A stretch of DNA of 64,000 nucleotides, taken from assembly GCA_015143295.1 (NCBI GenBank), contig CM026557.1:36279965-36343964 (forward strand). The letters run 5' to 3'. The notes beneath the pieces were generated by a model, which was given only the letters and a program-made list of their open reading frames with translations, ran no database searches and was not told the DNA's origin. The stretch's first letter is position 1, and each line of letters starts with the position of its first letter. The DNA comes from Tetracentron sinense (taxonomy: Eukaryota; Streptophyta; Magnoliopsida; Trochodendrales; Trochodendraceae). Below, in pieces: positions 24,713 to 36,429 of this stretch. A program made the position numbers and the translations under genes.

Positions 24713-25717
24713 AATCTGAGCAATCTAGTTGCAATATAAGTACTTCTTACTTATATCCACATCTTAGTCAAGAGACCCATCTCTCAGTGATTAAGATTCA
24801 TCACTCCATCATATGAAACTAACAATGTGTAAGTTAGTAGGAATACATTGTCCAAATGTATCATGAATAACTTAGAACAATAATAGGTCTACAAGGAACC
24901 AGAAAACCATATCTCTTTAGCAATTAGTTAATAACTAATTGGATGATTTTCCTACAATATTACCTAAGGGACAAAGTAGTCTCTTCCAATGAGATACTTT
25001 TAATATGTGACCCAATGTAGAAGACATTGTGTGAATGTAAAATATGTTTTTATTGATTAAGTAGACTAATACAATTCCATAATAGCTTTCATGGGCATAT
25101 ATGTCTAACAAAAAGTAAGGTGTTTTTGCTTTTGAGGTGACTTGAAGCTTGGCCTCCTTGTGAGACAAGCTTATTTCACTAGTGTGTTTTCTCTTTGAAA
25201 ACATAGTCCCACATCAGAAAAGTAGAAGAAAGTTTCCTTCTTATAAGTGTTTTAAAACTCTTCTAGATTGTAATCTTGTGGTGTAGGAGACTCCTTAAAT
25301 TGTAGGAGACTCCCATTTTCATTGAATTTAAACCTTATCTTTGACGTACGAGTTGCGCTCGCGCAGTGAGTGTGCGAGCAGCGTGCGCGTGCGCGTGCAA
25401 ATGGCAATGGGCTTTGGGCGCTATGAGGTTGCACTTCGCATTGTCGTGATTGGTCGCTTCTTCTTTTGTCTGATCAGATCAGGGCCGTCGGTTAGATGGA
25501 CTAAGATTGTTTACTCCTAGGGAGACACGTGGCAGGACGTGTGGGTGTGACCCACACGGATCTGGGTGGGTTTGACCAACCCATTTGGGTTGGCGGACCT
25601 AGGTTATCCATGCAACCCATCGGGTAGTAGTTGGAGCGGTTAGATTCAATGAATCTAGACCATGAGTAGTTTGGATGGTTATGGCCCAACGAAAAGGTGT
25701 CATACCACTTGGAGCTC

Positions 25718-25725
25718 TATATAAG
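25718..25725 (+). promoter_or_regulatory. LTR TATA box
   Basis: TATATAAG in a GC-richer context, followed by CTTGAGAAAGCTCAAACCCA. It probably drove element B or a nested LTR. Confidence 0.5.
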
Positions 25726-26771
25726 GAGGGCTTGAGAAAGCTCAAACCCACGAGACGAAATAGAGAGCTCAGAAACTCTACTGGATTGCAGACATAGCCC
25801 AAAACCAGAGTTCCAGACCGTCTAGAGAAAGAAGACAGACCAGTCCAAGGAGGAAGAAGACCTCCATACCCAGTTCAACCAGAGAAGGTCGAACCATAGG
25901 CCCGTTCGTTGTTCAGGTTGGATTAGATCTAATTGAACAGAATAGTGTGTGATTCCATAAATGGTTAATCACATATTGGTGCTACATGTAGCCCAATCAT
26001 GTTGGCCAACCCGAAAGGGTTGACCTCTTTGATAGTCTATATGATTAACTCACTCGAACAGATCAGTCTATCCAGTTAGTCTTCGGACTGAACCAATTTA
26101 ACAGATCGACATGAGATGGCTAAATCAGACTGCCTAATGTTGTCCTAATGAACCCCTCTAATAGATAGTCAACCGGTTGGTCTATGGACTAAACCAACTT
26201 GATTGATCGAATTGAGATGGACCAAATGGACTCAACCAATTGGACCATTCCAGTCCATATACCGTTATGCTACCCAAATCATGGCAGAAAACTGTATTGT
26301 TGTCCTAGACTCTGGTTAAAATAAATTAATGATTTAATCGGTTTTGTTAAGTTAAATAAATGTATTTAACTTGTGATTTAATTGAATTTCAATTAAATAA
26401 TTATTTTAATTAAACAAAGTGTTTAATTAAATGGACTGATTACTTAAATGATTTTTTGGACTAAAAATCATGTTTCAATGTTATAGATTAATTATTTTAT
26501 TAAAATGAATTCTTCATAAACTTAATTAATCTATTGTGGGTTTTTATTAATTTAATGGATTTTAAATTAATATTTCAGAAATACTCTAAAAGAGCTTTGG
26601 TGCACCACAATCCGCCGAGTAGTGCAAACTCATAGGGATTGGTCGGTTGAATCCGAGTTGAGTTGTATCCCGGAGATAGGGCTGTTTTTCCCTTGCACAT
26701 GAGAGGCTTCGACTATCTTCAAGAAAGGCTCTCTTTCGACCGCCCCTCAACTTGCGGGATTCAGTTATATA

Positions 26772-27045
26772 TCTTTACTATTATAATGGGAGAGGCAAGC
26801 GTAGCCTAAATTTTTTGAAATTCCTAAACTATCCTGATATAAACAAAACTTTAATTTAATGTTTTACTTTAATTCCCAAACTACCCTCATCTATCTATTT
26901 AAAGAATAGAATCTCAATCAATCGCGATTGAACTCGGGGGAGAATTCAATCGCACCCACGGGTTAACACGTGTCCCTTTTAACTCCTATAAACTGTAGTT
27001 AACTCTTTCCCCTCGCTCTCACGTGCATCGCACGTGCCACCCGCT
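26772..27045 (+). mobile_element. short Helitron, related to 4566-5118
   Basis: It starts A|TCTTTACTATTATAATGG. The 3' end has a perfect hairpin (CACGTGC, loop ATC, GCACGTG) followed by CACCCGCTA, inside the start of a TA microsatellite. The interior shares the ATTCCCAAACTACC phrase and the GTGTCCCTTTTAACTCC region with the larger copy. Confidence 0.65.
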
Positions 27046-27047
27046 AT

Positions 27048-27048
<1 letters not shown>

Positions 27049-27080
<32 letters not shown>
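27049..27080. repeat. (TA)n microsatellite
   Basis: About 15 TA units directly after the Helitron end. It may have grown at the insertion site. Confidence 0.85.
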
Positions 27081-27081
<1 letters not shown>

Positions 27082-27150
27082 GCTATTCAATTGTTTATTT
27101 TGTCTAACCTGTGCAGAGATTTATGATATAAATCCAACATGCTAGAGAAA

Positions 27151-27980
27151 CTATCGCAAAGATGTATCATAATCCCAAAGTAAGAAACATAAAGTGCAAG
27201 GATTCAACAGATCCAATGTGAGATGTAGGTCAGGAATCTCAAATTGTGAACACACCACTCCCTTCAAATATGCTCGTAATTTTGAGGAGCGGAGCAGATC
27301 CACTAGCACCGTGGAGATCAGTAGGAACCCCATAGTTGGAAGCAACTTCTGCCCAGAGAACATCAAAATTGTTGTGCAGTTTCAATATCCAGATTTGGAG
27401 GCAATGTTTGTTAGCTTGGCCGAGACTTCTTTAGTGAATGCCAAATGATTGGTCTGAACCTCATTGGCAAGGCTTCGGATTGTCTCTCGGGCAACCACAC
27501 GATAGGCGACATGTGGTGATAAAGAGGGAAGAAGTCATTTCATTTTCTCCCATGATTTTGACTTCTCCCTACTTGATATCTCTCCCCCTTTTTCTCACAC
27601 ACTTATCACCACATGTCTCATTGTGTGTGGAGAAGTCAAAATCATGGGCCCATGATTTTGACTTCTCCACCACTTGTCCACTGATTTGTGGTTGCTCGAG
27701 AGGAGGCCTTTCTGGCTTCGCCAGAGACACTCCAAGGCCCATTGGCAAACTGAGTCTGAGATGAAACTAGATGTGTGATCTGAGCAGACAAACATTCATT
27801 CGCAGTGGCATTTCCCACAGCACTGGCGGGACTACTGGTCAACTGACCCCTAAAACCGGTCGAACAGTTTCCCACAGCAGTAGCCTGGCGACGCAAGACC
27901 CATATAAAGGGAATGTATGGTGTTACGAGGAGCATCAATATGGAGTCTCCTTGTGCATTCATTGAGAAATGCAGCCCCAC
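27151..27980 (-). pseudogene. unrecognised degenerate reading frame, split by a MITE
   Basis: Read on the minus strand and with the MITE and one copy of its TSD removed, one frame runs from ATG 27980 to about 27151 (about 184 codons). A single TGA interrupts it, in the context SGY*NCTTI. The predicted peptide has a hydrophobic N-terminal stretch (SILMLLVTPYIPFIWVL), then a Ser/Thr/Asn-rich part (CLSAQITHLVSSQTQFAN), then a second hydrophobic segment (LLPTMGFLLISTVLVDLL). That suggests a membrane protein. I do not recognise the family. The length of the frame and the MITE splitting it argue for a former gene, not chance. Confidence 0.4.
27471..27739. mobile_element. Mutator-like MITE, family M1, second copy
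   Basis: A 269-bp element flanked by the perfect 9-bp duplication CATTGGCAA (27462-27470 and 27740-27748). Its inverted ends (GGCTTCGGATTGTCTCT and GGCCTTGGAGTGTCTCT) match the copy at 6937-7238. It contains a perfect 44-bp palindrome at 27627-27670, centred on ATGGGCCCAT. Confidence 0.88.
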
Positions 27981-28952
27981 TCTTGATTCTTCAATCCCTC
28001 TCTAACTATATTTTGTAAATAAATTAATAATAATGATGAATAAATGGAAACAGAAATCCAAATTCCAAAATGATAGCTTTTATTTTATTTTATTTTTGAC
28101 CCTTTTAGAAAGAAATTGTCATTTTCTTTCTAATTCGAAAATAGAAATAAAGGGCTGACTCGCAATGATGGTTACAATTCTTAGACGTTCTCGAAAGGAT
28201 TTGACAAGAAGAATCCAGAGAAGTGTTTGGCTCTTTTTACTGTAAATAATTCATCATGGCTAAGGAAATAGCCCTACTAGAAAACTCTTAGGTTATGTTC
28301 TCTTAGTACTAGATAATAATAGTTTTCAATTCTTTTGTTTATTTCAATCAAAACAAAATATATTTGTCCATTAACCTCGATGGTGTAATACACCTCCCAA
28401 TCATGACTGACAATTTTAGGCCTTTGTCAGTTTGTACTTTTCAGAATATTCTGCTCTTTAATAAAACATAGTAAGCCAAAACAACAAGTTATTTTGATTG
28501 CAAGTCCATTCATGAATGGAATTGTAGTTGTAAGCAAACACCCTATTTTCTCCGTTTTTTATGTCCATCTTGGTTGGTACTTTCAAGTTTTGTCATTGGA
28601 CTATGCACATTTTCTTGTGCGAACTAAACGTATTTTGTTTTTCATCTCTTGCAAAGACTTCAAATGCATCAAAATGAATGATTTTAAATCTTATAAAATG
28701 TTTTTTTTTTAATGAAAAATCTTATAAAATGTTCTTTTTAATAAGATAATAACTTATAAAATGTTGGAACCTTGAAAAAGTGACTTAAAACTTCTAACTA
28801 CCATGACAAAGTGTAAAGTCTCAAGCTTTCAAAAGATCATACCCTTAATGTATAGGGTAAAATGGGCATGGAATAAAAAACCTTGGAGGTTTGCAATTTG
28901 CAAAATGGGGTTTGGAAAATTACACAGCATGCCCTTATTATTTGCCTGACAT
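27981..28952. other. no gene seen
   Basis: AT-rich intergenic sequence. TTATAAAATGTT is repeated at about 28689-28765; nothing else could be supported. Confidence 0.45.
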
Positions 28953-29590
28953 ATATTATTGGGTTTTTTCCTCAACTACCCCTCAATAATAATAATGGGA
29001 TGTCCAAAATACATTTGTTTTTCAAAACTTTTCTTTTCTACACCTACACGTACGAGAGTAGGGGGTTCTGTTTTTGTTTGACAAAAATGTCCCCTGGAGT
29101 TTTGCTGTGCACGAGACTTTTTGGGGGCATTTCTGTCCTCTAACCTAAAACAGTTTGGTTGAGATGTCTTCATCTCCGACCCCTCCCGCAATTTCAAAAT
29201 CCAGATTTCAATGTCAATGAACGATGTCACTTTATTATCTTTCTTTTGTCTTTTCATGGCCTCAAGCTTTGATTTCTCTATTCCTCTGCCACCCCTTTAG
29301 CAAAATTTTATCTGGGTTCTCACTTCTTCTTTCTATTCTTCAGTTGAAGATTCAGATTTCAATGGAAAAGATGGACGATGGTTGTGTTTCTTTACTGAAT
29401 TCTCTTTGGTTTGTTTAAGTTTTTCCTGTGTACTTATGTTCTGTTTCTCTTTCTTCCCTTCTCTGTCCCACAGACTTGATTTTTCAAACCAAAGCTTATA
29501 TTTTAGATTGTCTTACCAGCTAAAAAAATCAATCTGGATTTTCTTTCTCTCTGTTTTCTTGCGAAATTGGAATGGATTGTGAAAGAGTAG

Positions 29591-29875
29591 ATGGCTCCAA
29601 GCTCTGTTGTAGTAACAATGGAGAATCCCAACAGCTTCTCTTTAGTAGAGATCAATAGGCATGTTTCACCTGTGTTTCCGGAGAAACAAAAAACTATAAG
29701 CACCAAGCAGTTCACATGGGTTCTTGTCCTCAGAGCTCACAGAGCTATTGCTTGCCCTTCCTGGTTTGTCACGGGTTTTTGGGCTATCGTTGCTGTAATT
29801 AAGAAGGGCACGATCTTCTCCAAAAGAAGATCTCTCAAAAACAGTGGAAGGTTGTTGAGGTTTATCAGAGATTGA
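29591..29875 (+). pseudogene. captured N-terminal exon of CSLC (xyloglucan glucan synthase-like)
   Basis: The frame opens MAPSSVVVTMENPNSFSLVE and continues with VFPEKQKTISTKQFTWVL, RAHRAIACPSW and GRLLRFIRD. This is the conserved cytosolic N-terminus of plant CSLC proteins, which are Golgi glucan synthases of about 690 residues that make the xyloglucan backbone. Only about 94 residues are present. The first transmembrane helix and the whole GT2 catalytic domain are missing, and a stop follows where the capture ends. About 400 bp of pyrimidine-rich upstream sequence may be the donor's 5' UTR and promoter. A fragment, not an enzyme. Whether it is transcribed cannot be told from sequence. Confidence 0.75.
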
Positions 29876-30200
29876 TGTTCCCATGTAGCTTTGGTAAACG
29901 AAATGGGTTGGGGATGAAGACGCCTCACCCAAACCGTTATAGATTACAAATGGGTTGGGAAAGTGTAGAGATCAAATTGATCGTGATTCGATATAGAAAG
30001 GGCGGTAGAACCTCTTGCAGAGGTTTCCGCAAAACACCCCCCAAAAGTTTTCTCTCACCCAAATAGTTAGGGTGATGACAAATAGTGACAAGGGCATTTC
30101 TGTCAAAATAAAAAAGAAAACCCCTACTCCCATACTTCTGGGTGTAGAAAAGAAAAGTTTTGAAAAATAAGTGTACCTTTGGCATATTATATACTATTGT

Positions 30201-30385
30201 GAATTAGTCTAGGGATACTCCCAAAGTGTACTCTCAAATCTTATCCGTCTATGGTTAGGATTAGAGCTGATGTGACGTGGCATTAGAAAAGATAAAATAA
30301 GTCAAACTCAAATCTTGGCCCTTAATGGTTGGTTATAAACGGTTAGGATTAGGAAGCATATTTGGGAGTATCTATAGACTGACTC
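30201..30385. mobile_element. MITE nested in the Pack-MULE right TIR
   Basis: A 185-bp element with ends GAATTAGTCTAGGGATACTC and, reversed, GAGTCAGTCTATAGATACTC. It is flanked by a perfect 9-bp duplication TACTATTGT (30192-30200 and 30386-30394), which indicates Mutator type. It inserted after the Pack-MULE. Confidence 0.85.
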
Positions 30386-30429
30386 TACTATTGTTGAGGT
30401 GTAGTTGGGGAAAAAACTCCATATCATTC

Positions 30430-31553
30430 ATAGTAATGAGTTGCATAGGGAGTGTTACTGAGGACCGATAGTAAAGACACGTCTTAGATGGCTAACATCC
30501 AAATACTAGCAAATAAGATCATCCAATCTGTATCGTTATTTGGATATGGCCCACAAGTGGACAGGTATAATTGAATTCAAGTTGGGCCACACTTAGGGTG
30601 TAATGCAATTGGTTATTCAATTCAAGGTGGGCCACACTTAGGATGTAATATAAGCAATTGGGAAATTTGTGTGCTACCTGGGAACAGAAAATACCAACAA
30701 GTCAGAGAATTTTTTTACTAAAGAAACCCATCAAGTTGTACTGTTCTTAACCCTGAAGGGTTGGAGTGGTTCTCAGGACTTGCGCCTCATAAAGTGGAAG
30801 GTCATGGGTTCTACTTCTCACCTACCCTTTGTTGGGACCAGCCCCGCACAGGCTTTTCCCGGACTTTCTTAGTCTTGACCAAAGGGCTGGGGACACCCTT
30901 ATGCTATGTTTGGGTGCCTTGAAAATGGGTGAAAACATGGAAAAGGAAAGAAAATTTCGGATTTTTAATATAATTTTTAGCTCTGTTTTGTTTAATTTTC
31001 TTTCTTTTCCATGTTTTTACTTATTTTCTCGGCAACCAAACATAGGGTTAGTTATCCAAAAAGGAAAAAAAAAGTTACACTGTTCTTCATCAAGTAATCA
31101 ACCACCATTACCAACAAATTTCAGCTCCGCTAACAGCTTCTGCAACTTCGCTCTCTCTAGTTTCTTGTTGAGTTTAGGAGATGCAATTGAAGACATCACA
31201 GATTCTTGACTGATCCTAAAGTTCTTTACACCACATCCTGGAATATTTTTTATGAAACTTATTGTTCCTATTCCTCCGAGTTTATGGCAAGTCAATTATT
31301 ATATAATATTTTTTTTTAATATAATATTTTTAATTTACCAATAAACACATTATGTACCAGAAAGCAGAAATAAAATTTGCAAAGAAATAAATTGCATTTC
31401 ATTCACCTTATGCTCGGTTTTTCTTCAATAATTAACAAAATTTATTAAAGAAAGGGAAAATATACAAAAAGTTGAACCAAAATATCATTTACTATATATG
31501 TGGTCCAGAAGACAGAAGATACAAATAAAATATACAACAATCTGTTTTCTCAA
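30430..31553. other. intergenic, 3' of GLE1
   Basis: Two copies of a phrase around AAGTTGGGCCACACTTAGGGTG/AAGGTGGGCCACACTTAGGATG lie at about 30579-30650. A Lys/Leu-rich minus-strand open stretch (KLNKKLERAKLQKLLAELKF) lies at about 31098-31230 and might be a stray exon. Its family is not recognised. Confidence 0.4.
30902..31047. mobile_element. Tourist/Harbinger-like MITE
   Basis: A 146-bp element whose ends are CTATGTTTGGGTGCC and, reversed, CTATGTTTGGTTGCC. It is flanked by TTA on both sides (30899-30901 and 31048-31050), the TSD of PIF/Harbinger elements. Confidence 0.6.
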
Positions 31554-32520
31554 TCAATAATGGGATAAATATCTATTTGACTGACAATGGTACTGATCTT
31601 GGTAGAATCCTGAATCTGACTCGAGCACACACACATCGGATAATAAAGAAGTCCGCAGATGCCATCCTTCCGGTTCCTGGAGGAACTGGTTTGTTTCTAT
31701 GTAAGATTTGAGCCTTGTGATAACTGGGTTTAGCTTTGAATCTCCTCGTGCTTTCAGCGCATCCAAAAAGTAGTGAGATATGATGTTCAAGATCTTCCTA
31801 AACTGAGATTTGTATTTTCTGAAGAGAGCAAAGCCTGCCATCTGGGAAACATAGAAGGCCTGACTCAGGTAAATGGAAAACCAGTTTACAGAGTACACAA
31901 GATGAGTTCAGGTATTCAGCTTACTTTCAGGAAGGCCTCCAATGCAACTGCAGTGTATATGTTGGCAGGAAGGGCGTTCAAGAACCTCGCAAGCCATGCC
32001 CAACCTTCTTTCAGGCCATGTGTGTTTTGGATGCCAACAACTTCCGTCTGCCAAAATAAGCAATCTAGTTTATTGATTATCTTATATGGGAACAAAGGAC
32101 CTAGAAAGGAGTTGTTGGTCTGCAAGATTGGAACCTATATATATATTTTTTTTATTGGTACCAAGCCAATACTCATTACAAGCAAGTTCTTAAATGTAAA
32201 AAGATAAATTTACAGGTTGGAGATTGTCAGAAGTCATATAGAAAGTTAGAGCACTATTGATAAGTAACTCTTCAAACTGTAAAATGACAGTAACAGACCT
32301 GAACCAATGCCCCATAGAGTTTCATGTAAGATTCTAAGCGTTCCAAATAACGGTCAGTGCTTTCAATCTTCCCATCTTCTTCTCAGTAGCCAATCATTTT
32401 GTAGTAAGCGTCTGCAGTTTCAAATGCTGACTGAAAAGACGAAAATTGTTTTAAAATCCATTTGATATAAAAATGAGCCATTGCAGAGATAACAACCAAG
32501 GCACACCTCATGACGTATGA

Positions 32521-32884
32521 GCCATAGTAACAAAGGTCCCTGATTTTTTTTCAAAACCACCCCCAATAAGTCGCACGATTTTTCATTGAACAATTTATTC
32601 ATGAAGTATTTGCGACTTTTAGTAACCAAGGTCTCCGATTTTTTCAAAAATTCCCAAATAGATCACAATTTTTTCATTGAAGGATTTATTCACAAAGTAT
32701 TTGTTAATTTTTGAAAATTTTCTGAATAAATATCTAATATATGAAATACATTTTTGTGTAAGTTTAAAATTAAAAGTGTTATTTATTCATCTCTTAACCA
32801 ACTTTTTCCTCAATTTACAAAAAAAAATATACCAAATTTCTCCATACCCGAATAATTCCCGAACTCCGACTTGGTAACTATGGC
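32521..32884. mobile_element. MITE-like element in a GLE1 intron
   Basis: The ends are GCCATAGTAACAAAGGTC and, reversed, GCCATAGTTACCAAGTC. The interior repeats AACAAAGGTCCCTGATTTTT / AACCAAGGTCTCCGATTTTT. A similar CCCGAACCCCGACTTTGTTAC end occurs alone at about 58950. No clear TSD. Confidence 0.6.
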
Positions 32885-33354
32885 ATAAGCAATACAGAGA
32901 AGGTTTTCAAGGGATTCAAACTCCCCTAGAACCTTAGAAAAGAGGCTAGCCAATGAGGGCTATGCCTTAAGCTCCATGTCGACCATCAGCCATCCTTACA
33001 AAAGAGTCTGCTAGGTTAACTGAGGCCTCTAGAGGTTAATTTGGATTCATTTCCTAATTCAATTAGAAGTTATTAAGAGTATTCTATTTTATTTAGAAAT
33101 GAGTTATTTTCTTTCATTTCTCTTTCTATATTGCTAAAAGAGCATTTCAAAAAAAAAAATTTGCTCAAAGAGAATCCAAGCCTGTTTGGGAGTTTCTTTT
33201 TCAAAATTAGAATCTAATTAAGAGTTTTTAGAGGTCTATATAAGTCATATATGTATCCAAATTCGTAGCTAGATGGTTGAATATTCACTTTGAAGATTGA
33301 ATAAGAGGGTGCTGGTTGCTTATTCCAGAGATTGATTGATTGTTTGATTTATTT

Positions 33355-33600
33355 ATTTTCCATCATTTATCTTGCTGTTATTTTCGGGAGCCATATTCCT
33401 TCCTATTTGTGATTTGGAGATGGAGAACTCATCTATAGGGTTTCTAATTTGGAGTTACAAGGCTGCTGCACCCCTTCTTACACCCATACTATTTTCCATT
33501 ATTTATCTTGCGGTTATTTTTAGATGCTGTATTCCTCACTGTTTGTGAATTGGAGAGGGAGAACTCGTCTATAGGGTCTGATTTGGAGTTACAAGGCTGC
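33355..33600 (+). repeat. two direct copies of a 110-bp unit
   Basis: 33355-33466 and 33491-33600 share ATTTATCTTGC, TATTCCT, GGAGAACTC, TCTATAGGGT and TTGGAGTTACAAGGCTGC in the same order. A local duplication in the GLE1 intron. Confidence 0.75.
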
Positions 33601-36420
33601 AAACCCATACCATGATACCAATTCTGAAACCTATTTTAGTATTTTAGATTCAGGTTTCAGCTTTTGAACTTATTTTCTTGAACTTTTGAATTTTCCAGAT
33701 TCCCTTAAATTCTGAAATTTTGAAAACTAACCCTAAACCTTAAACCCTATGTTGCACAGACAAGGATACGTGTCAATGTCGGACACGGCGAAGGCCAAAA
33801 AAAGATTCAGGGACAGAAGGATATTTTATTTTTTTTATTTTAAAAATAATTATACTTCAACCTTAATATAATTATATTATATAAGATTAAAAATAAATTA
33901 AATTAAATTAAATCTGAAAGCAAAATTATTGCAAACAAAACTAAGTAATGTAATTTTTTTTATTAGTAACAATAAGTAATATAATACAAACTACAATTCA
34001 TTAAACAAAATAATTAAAACATGAATTAAAGCAAATAAACTAATGACCTATATTAATTCTTAATGGTAATGCTAGAGGATCAATTTGAAAGAGGTTTGTG
34101 TAACCCAAATTCATCTAGTTAACTCACCCCCCCCCCCCCCCCCCCCAATTTCTTTTATGTTACAAGAATCAGTAATTCCTCCTATTTTTTTCCGCATTGA
34201 AATGGATTGTGGTTCTTCCCCTCTTTCCATATTGGCTTTTCTATCTGATGATAAGAGTTAAAAAGAATTCGGTGGAATTTACGCTAATTATATGCGTTGT
34301 ATGTCTTTTTTATATAATAAACACTTAAAGTCAGACATGTCTGTGTCCAAACATTTCGGCACGGGACACACTTGTTGTGTTATAAATCCGCGCAATCTAG
34401 CTTAAACCTAATCCAATAACTTCATTTGGTTTTACTTCTTGTTTTCAACCCTAAAGTGATAGCCTAAACCCTAGTTTATAACCCGTATAGAGAATAAATC
34501 CTAAACTGAATTCCCCTTTTTTTTAGTAAAACCTTACAAGCACAGATTAGTCCTTACAATTTTCAACATTACAGATTACCCCTTTCCAATCTGAAACCAT
34601 AGTTTGGCTCTTAAACTTATTTCTAAACCCTAGAATGATGCGGACATCACTGGCTTAGATCATGTTTTTGATGGAGTGGATCGTGATGTGGAGGGACTAG
34701 AAAGATCAGCCATCAGATCGTGAGCGAGATGATTCAAGGGTTGCGATTATTCCATAGGATGGCGTGGCCCATCATAGATGGCCGGCCCCGTTATTAGTTA
34801 TTTTAGTTTTTTTTTTTTTTTTTTTTTTTAGTATTTGATATTGTTTTTAGTAATGGAGTTTTAGTAATTATTTAGAACTTGTACTAATGAAACTTTTGTA
34901 ATTACTAGGATTAGGGTTTCCTTCTTTTCTCTTTAAATACTACCTTTAAAAGTAGAGAATTTACAAAAACATTATGAATAAAATATGACAGCTTTTTTAC
35001 TTTTGGAATCTCCTGTTACGGGATGGTGTGAAGCCAGATCTATCCTTGGAGTGAAGCCAGATTATCCTCTTCTTTCATCTTTCCTTTTACTTATCTTTTA
35101 TTTTTTGTTTTTCTCTTTGCAAAACCTTAATCATCAAACCCTAGCCTTTCTTTCCACTATACTTGCTGCCGCCACTCCCAATACCCTTTTCTCTTGCTGC
35201 CCAGGACTTCTAACAGCCTCTGCAACCTGCCCCAGCCCCTCCAGCAGCCCACCCATGCAGCCGCAGCCCTATCCTTGTTCCCACAGGCTCCCTTACACCT
35301 GTCCCAGTCTACCCTTGCTGTTAGCCTTATTGCAGCCCCTATACACTGTCCCCTTATCCTACAGATACTGCAGCCCCTATACACTCTGATCCCTTACCCT
35401 ACAGCAACCCCAGCCCCTACCCTAAAACCTAAAAAAAGCAATATTCCCTAAACCCTAACGCTATATTGTAAATGTTCTTTTGCTATTGCTGCTGGTTTAT
35501 GTTACCCAACTCAATGCTACATGAAACTACAATCCACATGTGTGTTTCAATCCATAACCATTGTTGAGCCTAAAGTCGCTTTATTAAAAATTTAAAATCC
35601 TCAATTGAACAAGGAAAACATTTTGATTATTGAACTGAAAATCCTGAGCTAGTGGAAGTTCTCACTTCCATAACACTCACCAAATCAAATTTTAAAGTTC
35701 ATTACTGGCTTACTGCGGGATTGTTGTTTGACCTAGGGTACTACTAATTCTTCTTTTGACTCTCTTTATTATAATCGTGTGAACCTAGAGATAGTTTTAT
35801 AAATTTCTATATTGCTGGAATTCAATTTCTGATCTCTAAATCGGATCATATTAGGTCAGTTGCATTGTCCTGAATCATAGAATCACCCTACACCATCTGT
35901 CATCAATCTTAGACTACCCAGTAGTCCAGACTGTCCAGTACCCTTCTACCTTTGACTTTAGCTTTGTTTTTTACACTTCTATCCTTGATATCTGAAAAGA
36001 ATAGAATTCTCAGAATTTTTTTGTCAGGCTGATCCTCCAGTTTTAGGTCATTGCTTACGTGGCTACACTTCAACTCTCTGATTTGTTCCTTTTTGGAGGC
36101 AAAAGAGTCTGATTCAGTGTTGGTTTCAATTGAAATTCTCATCTTAGTCGGTATCTCACGATCAAAATAGTATCGAATTTCTTCCCCTTTGGGCAGTGCC
36201 CATCAGGTAGGCCTAATGCACCCATCTTTATAAAAAAATTCTGTATTCTGCACTCCATTAGAACTTAGGCCCATCCATGCTTTGATCAATCAAACAGGGA
36301 AAGTACTTCAGCAAGGATGCGTTGGAAGCCATATTAGAGCCATTTCAAGTTAAGTTGAGCCATTGTCTAAATACGATACTGGCCTAGGCTTTTGGTTGCT
36401 GTTTTAGGGTGTTTACGAGT
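33601..36420. other. GLE1 intron sequence, repeats without a clear element
   Basis: It includes ends that may form an inverted pair (ATGTTGCACAGACAAGG... at about 33750 and ...GGGACACACTTGTTGTGT at about 34368), a run of about 20 C at 34127-34146, a long T run at about 34808-34829, and a promoter-like/LTR-like stretch at about 34640-35000. The Pro/Leu-rich open frame at 34985-35389 is low-complexity CCC/CAG sequence and is not called a gene. Confidence 0.35.
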
Positions 36421-36429
36421 TGGGTAGTT

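Larger units (their letters stand above)
23899..26771 (+). repeat. 3' LTR of element B plus probable nested LTR sequence
   Basis: The left edge is set by the polypurine tract. A TATA box (CTCTATATAAGG, about 25715-25726) and a downstream region ending in AACTTGCGGGATTCAG are LTR-like. About 24050-25112 reads better on the minus strand (TGTTAGACATATATGCCC), so an inverted LTR may be inserted. The internal boundaries are not resolved. Confidence 0.5.
28962..30420 (+). mobile_element. Pack-MULE carrying a CSLC exon
   Basis: The two ends are long inverted repeats. The left about 140 bp (from GGTTTTTTCCTCAACTACC through TTTTCAAAACTTTTCTTTTC and GAGTAGGGG to about 29095) matches the reverse complement of about 30085-30420 once a nested 185-bp MITE is ignored. 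The flanks ATATTATTG and ATATCATTC match at 7 of 9 positions, fitting an aged 9-bp Mutator TSD. It contains no transposase. The cargo is the 5' region and first exon of a CSLC gene. Confidence 0.75.

Noticed and set aside
29666..29932. Minus-strand open frame opposite the CSLC exon
   Set aside because: A shadow of the sense exon. The sense frame matches CSLC.
32383..32385. TGA in GLE1 considered as selenocysteine or readthrough
   Set aside because: Land plants lack the selenocysteine machinery, and the position is normally Arg or Gln. A C-to-T change is simpler.
34985..35389. 134-codon plus-strand open frame rich in Pro, Ser and Leu
   Set aside because: It comes from low-complexity CCC/CAG/CTC sequence, has no family resemblance and shares its region with open frames in other phases. 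Probably LTR or repeat DNA.
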